Shown: one piece after another, positions 1 through 8,722 of the stretch | Position numbering within the stretch: position 1 is the first letter of the stretch | Layout: every line of letters starts with the position of its first letter | Assembly (NCBI RefSeq): GCF_046297895.1 | Contig: NZ_JBKBHC010000006.1 | Coordinates: forward strand, 1 to 64,000 | Source: Ferrovibrio sp046297895 | GTDB taxonomy: Bacteria; Pseudomonadota; Alphaproteobacteria; Ferrovibrionales; Ferrovibrionaceae | Length of the DNA stretch: 64,000 nt | Direction of reading: 5' to 3' | Position numbers and translations under genes: made by a program | Notes under the pieces: model-generated | The model's input: the letters and a program-made list of their open reading frames with translations, nothing else | Databases searched by the model: none | What the model was told of the DNA's origin: nothing

Positions 1-107
1 CCATGCTGGCCGAGATGCGCGACATGCTGGATGGGCTGGGCTGGCAGGAAGGCTCCACCACCGGCGCTGGCCAGTATGTGATCGAAAAGGCATTCGTCGA
101 GCAGTAG
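1..107 (+). CDS. 3' end of an unrecognised protein (partial)
   Basis: An open frame enters from the left edge and stops at TAG 105-107, giving at least 34 C-terminal residues that end in VIEKAFVEQ. It runs towards crcB, which lies on the opposite strand, so the two are convergent with only 23 bases between their stops. Too little is present for any family call, and the true start is outside the window. Confidence 0.45.
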   Translation, partial: MLAEMRDMLDGLGWQEGSTTGAGQYVIEKAFVEQ

Positions 108-130
108 GCGCGGCGTCGGGCCGTAAGGGC

Positions 131-526
131 TTACGAAGCACCGCGGCCGAGCGCCTGCACCAGCGCGGCGCCGGCCCAGGTGGCGGCCAGGCAGACCAGA
201 ACCGACACGGCGACGTTGCCGCCGGCCCGCAGCAGCAGGCCCTCGCGCAGCAGCCCCAGCGTCTGCAGGCTGAAGCTGGAAAAGGTGGTGAAGCCACCGC
301 AGATGCCCACCATCAGGAACAGCCGGGCAGAATCGCTCAGGCCCCAGCGGTTTTCGCCGGCCGCCATGGCGGCGAAGATGCCGATGGCGAACGAGCCCAA
401 GACGTTCACCAGAATGGTGCCCCAGGGGAATGCGACATTGAACCGGCCGTCGATCGCGCCGGCCATCCAGTAGCGGGCGACGCTGCCCAGCGCGCCGCCG
501 GCGGCGATGTAGAGATAGGCGGTCAT
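131..526 (-). CDS. crcB: CrcB/FluC fluoride channel
   Basis: 131-residue small membrane protein of the CrcB (Fluc) family. These act as dual-topology dimers that export fluoride through the inner membrane. Visible family marks are the N-terminal GGALGSVARYW, the WGTILVNVLGSF motif in the second membrane segment and the GGFTTFSSFSLQ motif that lines the pore. Four hydrophobic segments are present and the length is normal. It is a single gene and not a paired crcB1/crcB2. No fluoride riboswitch is evident in the short upstream stretch. It is divergent from the TfoX-domain gene at about 608. Confidence 0.93.
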   Translation of the reverse strand: MTAYLYIAAGGALGSVARYWMAGAIDGRFNVAFPWGTILVNVLGSFAIGIFAAMAAGENRWGLSDSARLFLMVGICGGFTTFSSFSLQTLGLLREGLLLRAGGNVAVSVLVCLAATWAGAALVQALGRGAS

Positions 527-607
527 AGCCGCTGGACGCTAGCCATTTTTGTCGCAGGCGTCAAAGTGCGCTTGGCCGCCGCCACGGGCTTGGCTAGTCT
601 GCGCGCC

Positions 608-991
608 ATGGCTGCGAGTCCCGATTTCACCGAATTCGTCCAGGAACTGTTCGCCCCGCTGGGCGGCATCAGCATCCGCCGCATGTTCGGCGGGGCCGGC
701 ATCTATTGCCGGGGCGTGATGTTCGGCCTGATCGCCGACGACACCATCTATCTCAAGGCCGATGCCGACAGCAGCAAGGCCTTCCTGGCGCGCGGGTGCA
801 CGCCATTCGTCTATGACGGCAAGGGCAAGCCGGTGCAGATGAGCTACTGGCGCATGCCCTCGGAACTGGTGGACGACCAGGACGAGGCCGTGGCCTGGGC
901 GAAAACGGCGCTCGGCATTGCCAGGGCCCAGAAGGCCGCCACCCCGCCGCCCTCGCGCCGCGTGACGCTGGGGGCGGCGCGCCGCCGCTAG
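608..991 (+). CDS. TfoX N-terminal domain protein
   Basis: About 127 residues from ATG 608; an upstream in-frame GTG at 566 would add 14 residues. The body FVQELFAPLGGISIRRMFGG, then the GIYCRG..FGLIADDTIYLKAD pattern, is the TfoX N-terminal domain. That domain is named after the competence regulator, but it occurs widely as a stand-alone small protein of unknown role. The C-terminal TfoX helix-hairpin domain is absent. The tail is basic and low in complexity. No competence genes are nearby, so a competence role should not be assumed. Confidence 0.8.
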   Translation: MAASPDFTEFVQELFAPLGGISIRRMFGGAGIYCRGVMFGLIADDTIYLKADADSSKAFLARGCTPFVYDGKGKPVQMSYWRMPSELVDDQDEAVAWAKTALGIARAQKAATPPPSRRVTLGAARRR

Positions 992-1020
992 GCGGCAAGC
1001 GATTCAGGCGGCGCCCGCCG

Positions 1021-1227
1021 TCAGGCCGCCTTGCTCTGCGTGCCGCGCGCCAGCGCCATTGCCTCGGTCAGCACGGCGGCATCGCCGATATGGTTGGCCA
1101 GCAGCAGCGTGAGCTTGGCCATGGTCTTCTGTGCCGTGGCGTCGTCCATGCCTTCGGTCATTTTCACCAGCGCTGCGTAGAAGGCGTCGGCATCGGCCAG
1201 GTTGGGATCGGTGTTGAGTGTCGCCAT
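1021..1227 (-). CDS. DUF2783 small protein
   Basis: 68 residues with the DUF2783 pattern LNTDPNLADADAFYAAL followed by LLLANHIGD. The family is uncharacterised and often found next to aromatic or acyl-CoA catabolism genes, as here directly behind paaI. A good ribosome-binding sequence (GGAGGGAGCC) lies in the last codons of paaI, so the two are probably translationally linked. No catalytic residues can be named. It may be a small accessory protein of the upstream enzymes, but this is only inferred from context. Confidence 0.75.
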   Translation of the reverse strand: MATLNTDPNLADADAFYAALVKMTEGMDDATAQKTMAKLTLLLANHIGDAAVLTEAMALARGTQSKAA

Positions 1228-1229
1228 GG

Positions 1230-1673
1230 TCAGGCTCCCTCCAGTCCGGGAATGGTTTCGCCCTTGATGGTACGGGCCAGGCCGCGGAATAGTGCGACCG
1301 TATTGCCTCCTTCATCCTGAACGGCCATGTCATAGACCGCGCTGCGGCCGGAACTCTCGCGCAGTTCAGCGGTCGCCGTCAGCACCGCACCGGGCAGAAC
1401 GGGGCGCAGGTAGGTAATGTCGCATTGCTGCGCCACGGCATTGCGGTTGAAGGAGTTGCAGGCATAGCCGAAAGCGGAATCGGCCAGCGTGAAGATCACG
1501 CCGCCATGGCAGGTGCCGTGGCTGTTCACCATGTCGGGTTTCACCGTCATGCGCAGGCGGCAGCGGCCCGGGCCCATTTCCAGCAACTCGATGCCGAGCC
1601 GCTGCGCGGCCAGGTCGCGTTCGGCCGCGACTTTGCCGATGCGTTCGGCGATCTCCTGAGCGGTCAGGCTCAT
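1230..1673 (-). CDS. paaI: PaaI-type hotdog acyl-CoA thioesterase
   Basis: 147-residue hotdog-fold thioesterase. The conserved HGGVIFTLADSAFGYACNS segment carries the active-site acidic residue of the PaaI family, and the GPGRCRLRMTV..MVNSHGTCHGG lead-in is typical. PaaI hydrolyses phenylacetyl-CoA and related ring-hydroxylated CoA esters to rescue stalled CoA in the phenylacetate pathway. The start ATG overlaps the paaG stop (ATGA), so the genes are coupled. The paaABCDE oxygenase genes are not in this window. The enzyme may therefore serve another aromatic-CoA route, for example the operon at 10.3-16.8 kb. Confidence 0.85.
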   Translation of the reverse strand: MSLTAQEIAERIGKVAAERDLAAQRLGIELLEMGPGRCRLRMTVKPDMVNSHGTCHGGVIFTLADSAFGYACNSFNRNAVAQQCDITYLRPVLPGAVLTATAELRESSGRSAVYDMAVQDEGGNTVALFRGLARTIKGETIPGLEGA

Positions 1674-2461
1674 TGACCGGTGAACTTCGCCGGGCGTTTC
1701 TGCAGGAAGGCCATCACGCCCTCGACGAAGTCGCGACTGCGGCCGGCGACGCGCTGGGCCGACCGCTCGGCCTCAAGCTGGCTGTCGAGCGAGGCAGTCC
1801 AGGATTGCTGCATCAACTGCCGGATCAGGCCCAGGCCGACGGTGGGCCCCTTGGCGAATTTGGTCGCCACCTTGCGCGCCTCGTCCATCAGGGCCGCATC
1901 GTCGACGCATTTCCAGATCATGCCCCATTCAGCGGCCGTGGCTGCCGGCAGCGGCTCGCCCAGCATGGTCAGGCCCTGCGCGCGGGCAGAGCCGACCAGG
2001 CGGGGCAGGAAGTAGGTGCTGCCGGCATCGGGCACGAGGCCGATATTGGCGAAGGCCTGCAGGAAGCTGGCCGACTGGCCGGCGATCACGATGTCGCCGG
2101 TGAGCGCCAGGCTCATGCCGGCGCCGGCGGCGGGGCCGTTCACGGCGCAGACGATGGGCATGCGCAGGGCTGCCAGCTTGCGGATCACCGGGTGGTAGTT
2201 GTTATGCAGCGCCTTGCCCAGGTCGGGCATGCCGCCGTCTTTCGTCAGGTCGCCGCTGGCCAGATCGGCGCCGGAGCAGAAGCCGCGGCCGGCGCCGGTG
2301 ATGAGCAGGCAACGGATCGCGGCATCGGCCTCGATCTCTTCGAGCGCGGCCAGCATCTCGACCATGATTTCGGTGTTCAGGGCATTCAGACGATCAGGAC
2401 GATTCAGCGTGATCGTGGCGACGCCGTCCAACTTGTCGACCAGTAGGGTGTTGTAGGCCAT
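1670..2461 (-). CDS. paaG: Enoyl-CoA hydratase/isomerase, PaaG-like
   Basis: 263 residues of the crotonase superfamily. It has the N-terminal VATITLNRPDRLNALN, the oxyanion-hole segment GAGRGFCSGADL and the second-half motif GPAAGAGMSLAL. Sequence and the adjacent paaI point to the PaaG group (1,2-epoxyphenylacetyl-CoA isomerase), which forms the seven-membered oxepin-CoA ring in phenylacetate breakdown. An AGGGAG ribosome-binding sequence precedes ATG 2461. It is first in the trio paaG-paaI-DUF2783. A general enoyl-CoA isomerase or hydratase role remains possible because the other paa genes are missing here. Confidence 0.8.
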   Translation of the reverse strand: MAYNTLLVDKLDGVATITLNRPDRLNALNTEIMVEMLAALEEIEADAAIRCLLITGAGRGFCSGADLASGDLTKDGGMPDLGKALHNNYHPVIRKLAALRMPIVCAVNGPAAGAGMSLALTGDIVIAGQSASFLQAFANIGLVPDAGSTYFLPRLVGSARAQGLTMLGEPLPAATAAEWGMIWKCVDDAALMDEARKVATKFAKGPTVGLGLIRQLMQQSWTASLDSQLEAERSAQRVAGRSRDFVEGVMAFLQKRPAKFTGQ

Positions 2462-2503
2462 TGTGTTTCGCTCCCTTGGATGGCGAACACGCTAGCCGAT
2501 TTT

Positions 2504-3568
2504 TCAGGAGGGTAGAACAGTCTCGGACAGGGTTGCTGCGGCGGCTTCCGTTGCGGCAACCACGCGGTTGCGGCCCTGCCGTTTGGCGCCATAGAGCGCC
2601 GCATCGGCGCGTTGCACGAAGGCGCTGAGCGCCTCGCCCGGCCGGTATTCGGCCACGCCGGCCGAAATGGTGATGCGGCCCAGCTCGTTGCCGGAATTGC
2701 GCTTCACCAGCTTGCGGGCGGCGATGAGGGTGCGGATGTTGTCGCCCAGTTTCACTGCCTGGTCGGCGCGGGTGCGCGGTAGCAGCAGGGCGAATTCCTC
2801 GCCGCCGTAGCGCGCGGCCAGATCCTGGCCCTTCACGTTGTCACTGAGCGTGCGGGCGACGAGCTGCAGTACGGTGTCGCCGGTCTGGTGGCCGTGGCGG
2901 TCGTTGAACAGCTTGAAATGGTCGATGTCGAGCAGCATCAGCGCCAGCGGTTCGTGGTTGTCGACGGCGGCCTTGGCGAACAGGGTGAGGGTTTGCTCGA
3001 AGTTCTTGCGGTTGGCGAGGCCGGTCAGGCTGTCAGACAGCGCCTCGCGGCGGGCCTGCTCGAAATGCTCGCGCAGTTGCTGCACCTCGGCCGTGGTTTC
3101 GGCCAGGCGGTCTTCCAGCGACTGGTTGCGCTGCTGCATGGCGCGCGTTTCCTTCAGCATCGAGCTGACGAGCGAGCCGAAGGTGGGGCCGTTGCCCTGC
3201 TGGTCGAGCCGGTCGGAGAAATCCTCCAGCTTGTCGCCGTAGGTCCGGGTATCGACCTCGGCGGCGCCGACGAAGACGCGCAGTTCGTCCATCGCCTCCT
3301 GCAGCTTCTCGGTGGTTTCGCGCGAGGCACGCAGCATGCGCGCGGGATTGAGGAATTCCTCGTAGAGCTGCAGCGTGGTGTCGGGGGTGAAGGGCGTTTT
3401 CGAGGCCAGCAGGGCGTCGATAGCACGGCTGAGCGCGGGGTCGCGCCCGGCATGGTATTCGTACCAGATGGTGAAATTGATCGGGGTCGGCGGAATCGAG
3501 AACCGCGTCATACTGGCCACCGCCGCGTGGGCGTATTCGGCCGCCTGATGCAGATCGTCGTGATACAT
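2504..3568 (-). CDS. Diguanylate cyclase (GGDEF domain)
   Basis: 354 residues starting at ATG 3568, which has an AGGGG ribosome-binding sequence; a longer frame to 3739 lacks this. Residues 1-120 are an uncharacterised helical N-terminus, about 135-180 look like a coiled coil, and 185-340 form the GGDEF domain. The active-site signature is GGEEF (255-259) and LDIDHFKLFND is intact, so synthesis of cyclic-di-GMP is expected. The product-inhibition I-site normally reads RxxD five residues before the signature; here it is KGQD (246-249), so feedback control may be weak. No membrane segment is seen, suggesting a soluble enzyme. Confidence 0.9.
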   Translation of the reverse strand: MYHDDLHQAAEYAHAAVASMTRFSIPPTPINFTIWYEYHAGRDPALSRAIDALLASKTPFTPDTTLQLYEEFLNPARMLRASRETTEKLQEAMDELRVFVGAAEVDTRTYGDKLEDFSDRLDQQGNGPTFGSLVSSMLKETRAMQQRNQSLEDRLAETTAEVQQLREHFEQARREALSDSLTGLANRKNFEQTLTLFAKAAVDNHEPLALMLLDIDHFKLFNDRHGHQTGDTVLQLVARTLSDNVKGQDLAARYGGEEFALLLPRTRADQAVKLGDNIRTLIAARKLVKRNSGNELGRITISAGVAEYRPGEALSAFVQRADAALYGAKRQGRNRVVAATEAAAATLSETVLPS

Positions 3569-3672
3569 CCTGTTCCCCTGCCGACGGGCGATCTTCCCCG
3601 GATCGCTGCGCCGCGGCCCATACTGTGGAACCGGCCGGCGCGGCTGGCAATGGGATTCGGAGCTTTTTCCGA

Positions 3673-4380
3673 CTAAATGCCGAGGTAGCGGTGCTGGATG
3701 TCCGGGGCGGCGCGCAGGGCGGCTGAATCCCCCTGCCACACCACGCGACCCTTCTCGATCACGTAATGGCGGTTGGCAAGCCGCGTCAGCGCCTCGACAT
3801 TTTTATCCACAACCAGGATCGACTGGCCGCTTTGTTTCAGCCGTTCCAGGCAGTTCCAGATTTCCAGCCGGATCAGCGGGGCGAGGCCCTCGGTGGCCTC
3901 GTCCAGGATCAGCAGATGCGGGTTGGTCATCAGCGCGCGACCCACGGCCAGCATCTGCTGCTCGCCGCCCGACAATTGGTTGCCCATGTTATTCGCGCGC
4001 TCGGCGAGACGGGGGAAGAGTTCGACCACGCGCTCGTAGGTCCAGGGCGTCTGGCTGTCGTTGCGGTTGGCCGCCGTGGCGATCAGGTTTTCCTTCACAG
4101 AAAGATTGGGGAAAATCTGGCGGCCCTCGGGCACCAGGCCGACGCCGACCTTGGCGACCCGATAAGAGGGCAGGCCGCGGATGTCCGTGCCGCGGAAACG
4201 GATGCGGCCGCGCGCGGCCGGGGTGAGACCCATGATCGAGCGGATCGTGGTGGTCTTGCCCATGCCGTTGCGGCCCATCAGCGTGACCACTTCGCCGGGC
4301 GCGATGGCGATGGTCATGCCGAACAGCACCTGGCTGCGGCCGTAGAAGGTGTCGATGGCGTCGACCTCAAGCAGGCTCAT
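3673..4380 (-). CDS. livF: Branched-chain-type ABC transporter ATP-binding protein LivF
   Basis: 235 residues starting at MSLLEVDAIDTFYG (ATG 4380). Walker A is GRNGMGKTT, the ABC signature is LSGGEQQMLAVGRAL and Walker B is LLILDEATEGLAP, which is typical of LivF. It energises HAAT-family uptake with LivG, LivM, LivH and a periplasmic binding protein. It is the last gene of the transporter run, 4 bases after livG. Context beside CoA ligase and beta-oxidation genes suggests an aromatic or organic acid substrate instead of leucine, as is common for HAAT systems in alphaproteobacteria. Confidence 0.92.
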   Translation of the reverse strand: MSLLEVDAIDTFYGRSQVLFGMTIAIAPGEVVTLMGRNGMGKTTTIRSIMGLTPAARGRIRFRGTDIRGLPSYRVAKVGVGLVPEGRQIFPNLSVKENLIATAANRNDSQTPWTYERVVELFPRLAERANNMGNQLSGGEQQMLAVGRALMTNPHLLILDEATEGLAPLIRLEIWNCLERLKQSGQSILVVDKNVEALTRLANRHYVIEKGRVVWQGDSAALRAAPDIQHRYLGI

Positions 4381-4384
4381 CGCA

Positions 4385-5137
4385 TTACTCCGCTTCATCG
4401 CCGAGATAGGCCTGGCGCACCTGTTCGTTGCGCCGGATCTCGTCGGGGGTGCCGGTGGCGATGCCATGGCCATAGACCAGCACGGTGATGCGGTCGGCCA
4501 GGGCGAACACGGCATCCATGTCGTGCTCGATCAGCAGCATGGTAACGCTGCCCTTGATGCTTCGCAGCATGGCGACCATGCGGGCGGAATCCTCCGGTCC
4601 CATGCCGGCCATCGGCTCATCCAGCAGCAGCAGCTTTGGCCTGGTCGCCAGGGCCATGGCGATCTCGAGCTGGCGATGCTCGCCATGGCTCAATGCGCTC
4701 GCCACCACGTCGGCGCGATGGGCCAGGCCGACCTGCTTCAGGGCCTCGAGGGCGGGATCGCGCAGGCGGGCATCGCGGCGGGCATCGGCCCAGAAGCGGA
4801 AAGAATGGCCGTCATGGGCCTGCACGGCCAGCGCGACGTTATCCAGCGCGGTGAAATTGAGGAAGATCGAGGTGATCTGGAACGAACGCGCGATGCCCAG
4901 ATGCGAACGCCGGTGCACCGGCAGTTGCGTGATATCCTCGCCCATGAAGCGGATGCTGCCGGAATCGGGGCGCAGTTCGCCGATCAACTGGCCGATCATG
5001 GTGGTCTTGCCGGCGCCGTTCGGGCCGATCACGGCATGGATCTCGCCCTCGCGGATGTCGAGCGAAAGATCGTCGGTGGCGGTGAGGCCGCCGAAGCGCT
5101 TGACCAGATTGGAGGCTTTCAGGACCGGCTCAAGCAT
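4385..5137 (-). CDS. livG: Branched-chain-type ABC transporter ATP-binding protein LivG
   Basis: 250 residues from ATG 5137, chosen because GGGAGG lies 5 bases upstream; an in-frame ATG at 5167 is possible. Walker A GPNGAGKTTMIG, signature LSHGEHRQLEIAMAL and Walker B LLLLDEPMAGMGP are present. The signature is LSHGE instead of LSGGQ, a known variant in LivG proteins. The gene overlaps the end of livM by 8 bases. It forms the ATPase pair with LivF in the cytoplasm. Confidence 0.92.
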   Translation of the reverse strand: MLEPVLKASNLVKRFGGLTATDDLSLDIREGEIHAVIGPNGAGKTTMIGQLIGELRPDSGSIRFMGEDITQLPVHRRSHLGIARSFQITSIFLNFTALDNVALAVQAHDGHSFRFWADARRDARLRDPALEALKQVGLAHRADVVASALSHGEHRQLEIAMALATRPKLLLLDEPMAGMGPEDSARMVAMLRSIKGSVTMLLIEHDMDAVFALADRITVLVYGHGIATGTPDEIRRNEQVRQAYLGDEAE

Positions 5138-6263
5138 GCTCGCCTCCCGCGGGTTCGGCCTGTTCATCGCGTTTGCGCCGGTAATGCCACCAGGCGAAGC
5201 CGGCCAGGGCGAAGGCGCCGGCCAGGATCAGGGTGGGAATGATCCAGGCATCCTCGAAAACCAGATGCACGCCATAGATCAGGAAGAAGGCGGCGATGCC
5301 GGCCATCAGCGCACCGGCATGGCCGCGGCTGAGCGCGCCGTCGATGCCGCCGCGGGCGAAGATCACCACCAGTACCAGGATCGGGCCGAAGACGATCTTC
5401 CAGTATTCGGTCCAGCCGGAGAGGATTTCCTCCAGCAGCAGGAAGGCGACGGTGCCGAAAAGCGGGCCGAACAGGCTGCCCATGCCACCCAGCACCACCA
5501 TCACGATCAGGTCGCCCGAGCGCGTCCAGTGCATCATGGCCGGACTGATGAAATCGGTGAAGGTGGCGGTCAGCACACCGGCCAGGCCGCAGACCATACC
5601 GGCGATGACGAAGGCGGTGAGGCGATAGCGGAAGACCGGGAAGCCGATGGTGGCCATGCGGCGGTCGTTCGACTTGGCCCCCTGCAGCACCATGCCGAAA
5701 CGCGAATTGACCACGCGATGGCACAGATACAGCGCCGCGACCAAGATGGCCCAGCACAGGTAATACAGGGACGGGCGATCGTTCAGGTCGATCAGGCCGC
5801 CGAAATCCGAGCGCTTGAGGATGGTGAGGCCGTCGTCGCCGCCATAGGCATAGGCGCCATTGCCGAGATAGTAGACCAGCTGGGCCAGCGCCAGCGTGAT
5901 CATGATGAAGAAGATGCCCTTGGTGCGCAGCGACAGCAGGCCGATCAGCAGCGCCGACAGGCCCGACATGATCAGCGCCAGCGGCCACTGGATCCATGCC
6001 TCGTGCACGCCGTGAAAGCTGAGGATGCCGATGGTGTAGCCGCCGATGCCGATATAGGCGGCGTGGCCGAAGCTGACCATGCCGCCATAGCCCAGGATCA
6101 GGTTCAGGCTGACGGCGGCGATGGCCATGATCACGATGCGGGTGAACAGCGTGAGCATGAAGGGGTCGTCGAAGGCCTCGGCGGCGACCGGCACCAGCGC
6201 CAGCAGGCCGAGCAGGATGAGGGCGACGATCGTGGTGGTCTGACGCGGAAGAGCGGGCATCAC
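5130..6263 (-). CDS. livM: Branched-chain-type ABC transporter permease LivM
   Basis: 377 residues with about nine or ten hydrophobic segments and the LivM marks LNLILGYGGMVSFGHAAYIGIGGY and LTGTF-like ATFTDFISPAMMHWTRSGDLIVMVVLGG. It has an additional hydrophobic stretch near the C-terminus and a charged Arg/Lys/Glu tail. It forms the inner-membrane channel with LivH. The ATG lies 11 bases after livH and the stop overlaps the livG start, so the permeases and ATPases are co-translated. Confidence 0.92.
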   Translation of the reverse strand: MMPALPRQTTTIVALILLGLLALVPVAAEAFDDPFMLTLFTRIVIMAIAAVSLNLILGYGGMVSFGHAAYIGIGGYTIGILSFHGVHEAWIQWPLALIMSGLSALLIGLLSLRTKGIFFIMITLALAQLVYYLGNGAYAYGGDDGLTILKRSDFGGLIDLNDRPSLYYLCWAILVAALYLCHRVVNSRFGMVLQGAKSNDRRMATIGFPVFRYRLTAFVIAGMVCGLAGVLTATFTDFISPAMMHWTRSGDLIVMVVLGGMGSLFGPLFGTVAFLLLEEILSGWTEYWKIVFGPILVLVVIFARGGIDGALSRGHAGALMAGIAAFFLIYGVHLVFEDAWIIPTLILAGAFALAGFAWWHYRRKRDEQAEPAGGEHA

Positions 6264-6273
6264 GGCGGGCTCC

Positions 6274-7194
6274 TCAGCGGCCTGGGGCGGGGAACAGGCC
6301 GGCCGGACGCAGCACCAGCACCCCGGCCATCAGGATATAGATCAGCATCGACGACAGGGCCTGGGCGAGCGTGCCGGCATCGGCGGGGCTGAGGAAGCTG
6401 CCCAGCATGTTGGGCAGGAAGGCGCGGCCCATCGTGTCGATGATGCCGATGGCAACCGCAGCGATGAACGCGCCGCGGATCGAGCCGATGCCCCCGATCA
6501 CGATCACCACCAGGGCCAGGATCAGGATGTTGTCGCCCATGCCGATCTGCACGGTCGTGATCGGGCCGCTCATCAGGCCGGCCAGCGCGGCCAGCGCCGA
6601 GCCGAGGCCGAAGACCAGGGTGAAGAGCAACTTGATGTCGATGCCGAGCGCACCGACCATCTCGCGGTTAGAGGCGCCGGCGCGGATCAGCATGCCCAGC
6701 CGCGTCTTCTGCACCAGCAGATAGAGGAAGCCGGCGCAGAGCAGGCCGACCACGATGATCAGGAAGCGGAAACTGGGATAGGGCAGGCCGGGCAGCACCG
6801 TGACCTGGCCTTCCAGCCAGGCCGGCAGTTCGATGGCCATGCCGCCGGCACCGAACACGATGCGGGCGAATTCATTGAAGAACAGGATCAGGCCGAAGGT
6901 GGCCAGCACTTGGTCGAGATGGTCGCGGGTATAGAGCGTGCGCAGCGCGATCACCTCCACCACGATGCCCAGCAGCGCGCCGGCGGGCAGCGCGAGCAGC
7001 GCGCCGATGAAGAAGTTACCGGTCCACTGGGTGAAGACCGCGGCGAAATAGGCGCCCATCATGTAGAGCGAGCCATGTGCCAGGTTGACCAGGTCCATGA
7101 TGCCGAAGACCAGGGTGAGGCCGGCGGCCAGCAGGAACAGCAGCAGGCCGATCTGCAGGCCGTTGAGGAATTGCTCGAAAAGAAGCAGCAGCAT
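6274..7194 (-). CDS. livH: Branched-chain-type ABC transporter permease LivH
   Basis: 306 residues from ATG 7194; a GTG at 7206 would add four residues and neither start has a strong ribosome-binding site. Marks of LivH are FLNGLQIGLLLFLLAAGLTLVFG, the segment DLVNLAHGSLYMMGAYF and the loop GRIGMLIRA-like TRLGMLIRAGASNREM. It is all-membrane and pairs with LivM. It follows the binding-protein gene by 67 bases. Confidence 0.9.
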   Translation of the reverse strand: MLLLLFEQFLNGLQIGLLLFLLAAGLTLVFGIMDLVNLAHGSLYMMGAYFAAVFTQWTGNFFIGALLALPAGALLGIVVEVIALRTLYTRDHLDQVLATFGLILFFNEFARIVFGAGGMAIELPAWLEGQVTVLPGLPYPSFRFLIIVVGLLCAGFLYLLVQKTRLGMLIRAGASNREMVGALGIDIKLLFTLVFGLGSALAALAGLMSGPITTVQIGMGDNILILALVVIVIGGIGSIRGAFIAAVAIGIIDTMGRAFLPNMLGSFLSPADAGTLAQALSSMLIYILMAGVLVLRPAGLFPAPGR

Positions 7195-7261
7195 GGGGCA
7201 GGGCACTCGTCAGGTAAGGCGCCGCGCCCCGGCAGGGGCGCGGCATGGTCGCGTCAGTCGG

Positions 7262-8458
7262 TCACATCTTGCATTTGGCGGCATGCGGGTCCTGGTGCGC
7301 GGTCAGCACAGTGCTGACGGTGCGCAGGTCGTACTCGCCATCGGCCGCCTTGTAGACTTCCTGCTGGTAGATGTTCTGGATCGGGAAATTGTTGTTGCCG
7401 AACCTGAAGGGCCCGCGCACGGAGTCGAACTTCGCGGCCTTCAGCGCCCGGCCCACGGCATCCTTGTCCTTCAGGCTGCCCCTGGTGGCGGCCACCGCCG
7501 AGGCGATCAGGTTGGCAGCGTCGTAACTCTGCGCGGCATAGAAGGTGGGATTGTCCTTGTAGGCCTTGCGGTAGTCGGCGACGAATTTCTGGTTGGCGGC
7601 ATAGGGCAGGTCAGTGCCCCAGGTCATGGTCAGGTAGGTATCCAGCGCCAGATCCTTCTGCAGCTTCAGCGTCACGGCGTCGACGGTGAAGGCGGAATAG
7701 AGCGGAATCTCCTTCTTCAGGCCGGCCTGGCTGTACTGCGTGTAGAACTGCACGCCCCAGCGCGAAGGGAAGAAGACGTAGACCGCATCGGGCTTGGCGG
7801 CGCGGATCTTGGAAATCTCGGCCGAGAAGTCGAGCTGGTCGGGCCATTTGGTCATGTCCTGGCCGACCACCTGGCCCTTGAACAACGATTTCACGCCGTT
7901 GACGCCGTCCTGGCCGGCGGCATAGTTCGGCGCCACCATGTAGAGCGTCTTCACACCCTTCTGGTTCAGCAGCTCGCCCACGGCCATGTGGTTCTGGTCG
8001 TTCTGCCACGAGGCGGCGAAGAAATACGGGCTGCACTGCTCGCCGGCCAACTGTGAGGGGCCGGCATTGGCGCTGATCAGGTAGGTCTTGCTCTCGATCG
8101 CCGGCTTGTAGGAGGCCAGCAGCACGTTCGACCAGATGAATCCCGAGAGGAAATCGACCTTGTCGCGCTGCAGCAGCTTTTCGGTCTTCTGCTTGCCGAC
8201 CTCGGGCTTCTGCTCGTCATCCTCGTAGATCGCCTCGACCGGGATGCCGCCCATCTTGCGGCCCATGTGGTCCAGCGCCAGCTCGAAGGCATTCTTCATG
8301 CCCTGGCCGTAGGCGGCATTCGGACCCGACAGCGTGGTGACGAAACCGATCCTGATCTTCTTGGCAGCCTGCGCCTGCGCCGGCTGGGCCAGCAGGGGCA
8401 GGGCGGCCAGCGAAGCCGACAGAATGGCAAGGGTGGTCTTGAAGCTGGAACGCATCAT
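7262..8458 (-). CDS. HAAT-family periplasmic substrate-binding protein 1
   Basis: 398 residues from ATG 8458, set by AAGGAGAG just upstream. A clear signal peptide ends near AQPAQAQA, followed by IRIGFVTTLSGPNAAYGQGMKNAFELAL, the Peripla_BP_6 fold of LivJ/LivK-like receptors. It sits next to livH, so it is the main receptor of this transporter. It ends in a conserved CKM tail shared with its paralogue at 8814-10004. The two proteins look roughly three-quarters identical by eye, with an 81-base DNA block (8150-8230) matching exactly. A MarR-type palindrome lies about 105 bases upstream of the start. Confidence 0.92.
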   Translation of the reverse strand: MMRSSFKTTLAILSASLAALPLLAQPAQAQAAKKIRIGFVTTLSGPNAAYGQGMKNAFELALDHMGRKMGGIPVEAIYEDDEQKPEVGKQKTEKLLQRDKVDFLSGFIWSNVLLASYKPAIESKTYLISANAGPSQLAGEQCSPYFFAASWQNDQNHMAVGELLNQKGVKTLYMVAPNYAAGQDGVNGVKSLFKGQVVGQDMTKWPDQLDFSAEISKIRAAKPDAVYVFFPSRWGVQFYTQYSQAGLKKEIPLYSAFTVDAVTLKLQKDLALDTYLTMTWGTDLPYAANQKFVADYRKAYKDNPTFYAAQSYDAANLIASAVAATRGSLKDKDAVGRALKAAKFDSVRGPFRFGNNNFPIQNIYQQEVYKAADGEYDLRTVSTVLTAHQDPHAAKCKM

Positions 8459-8562
8459 CCGTCTCTCCTTCAGTGACATGCCTGCGTCGCGGCCCATCCT
8501 GCGATGCGCCGCTGCCGCACGATTTCCGTGCCGCATGCCCTGTGGGAGTCCCCCGTCGGAAG

Positions 8563-8582
8563 ATACTTTAGACATAAAATAC
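8563..8582. promoter_or_regulatory. Candidate MarR operator upstream of binding-protein gene 1
   Basis: Left arm ATACTTTA, spacer GACA, right arm TAAAATAC: an imperfect palindrome with two mismatched positions. Read on the minus strand it is GTATTTTA-TGTC-TAAAGTAT, close to the perfect palindrome before the SDR-marR operon (16837-16858) in arm sequence, 4-base spacer and AT-rich character. It stands out in GC-rich DNA and lies about 105 bases before the gene start, where a promoter is expected. Confidence 0.5.
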
Positions 8583-8722
8583 TCTGCCAGGCAATCGAAC
8601 TGTCATGTCGCGGACCGTACCACCGGCGAACCACATGCCGCCGGATGCGAAGCGGGGGGCCGCAACACGCCGCGCCCCCCCCCGCCCCGGGGGTGAGACC
8701 AGGGGCAAGACCACAATGACGA

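Noticed and set aside
1021..2461. Complete phenylacetate degradation operon
   Set aside because: Only paaG, paaI and DUF2783 are present; the paaABCDE, paaZ and paaK genes are not in the window.
4349..6392. Long plus-strand frames of up to 635 codons opposite livG and livM
   Set aside because: They are mirror frames of GC-rich coding DNA, lack family motifs and lie exactly opposite well-recognised genes.
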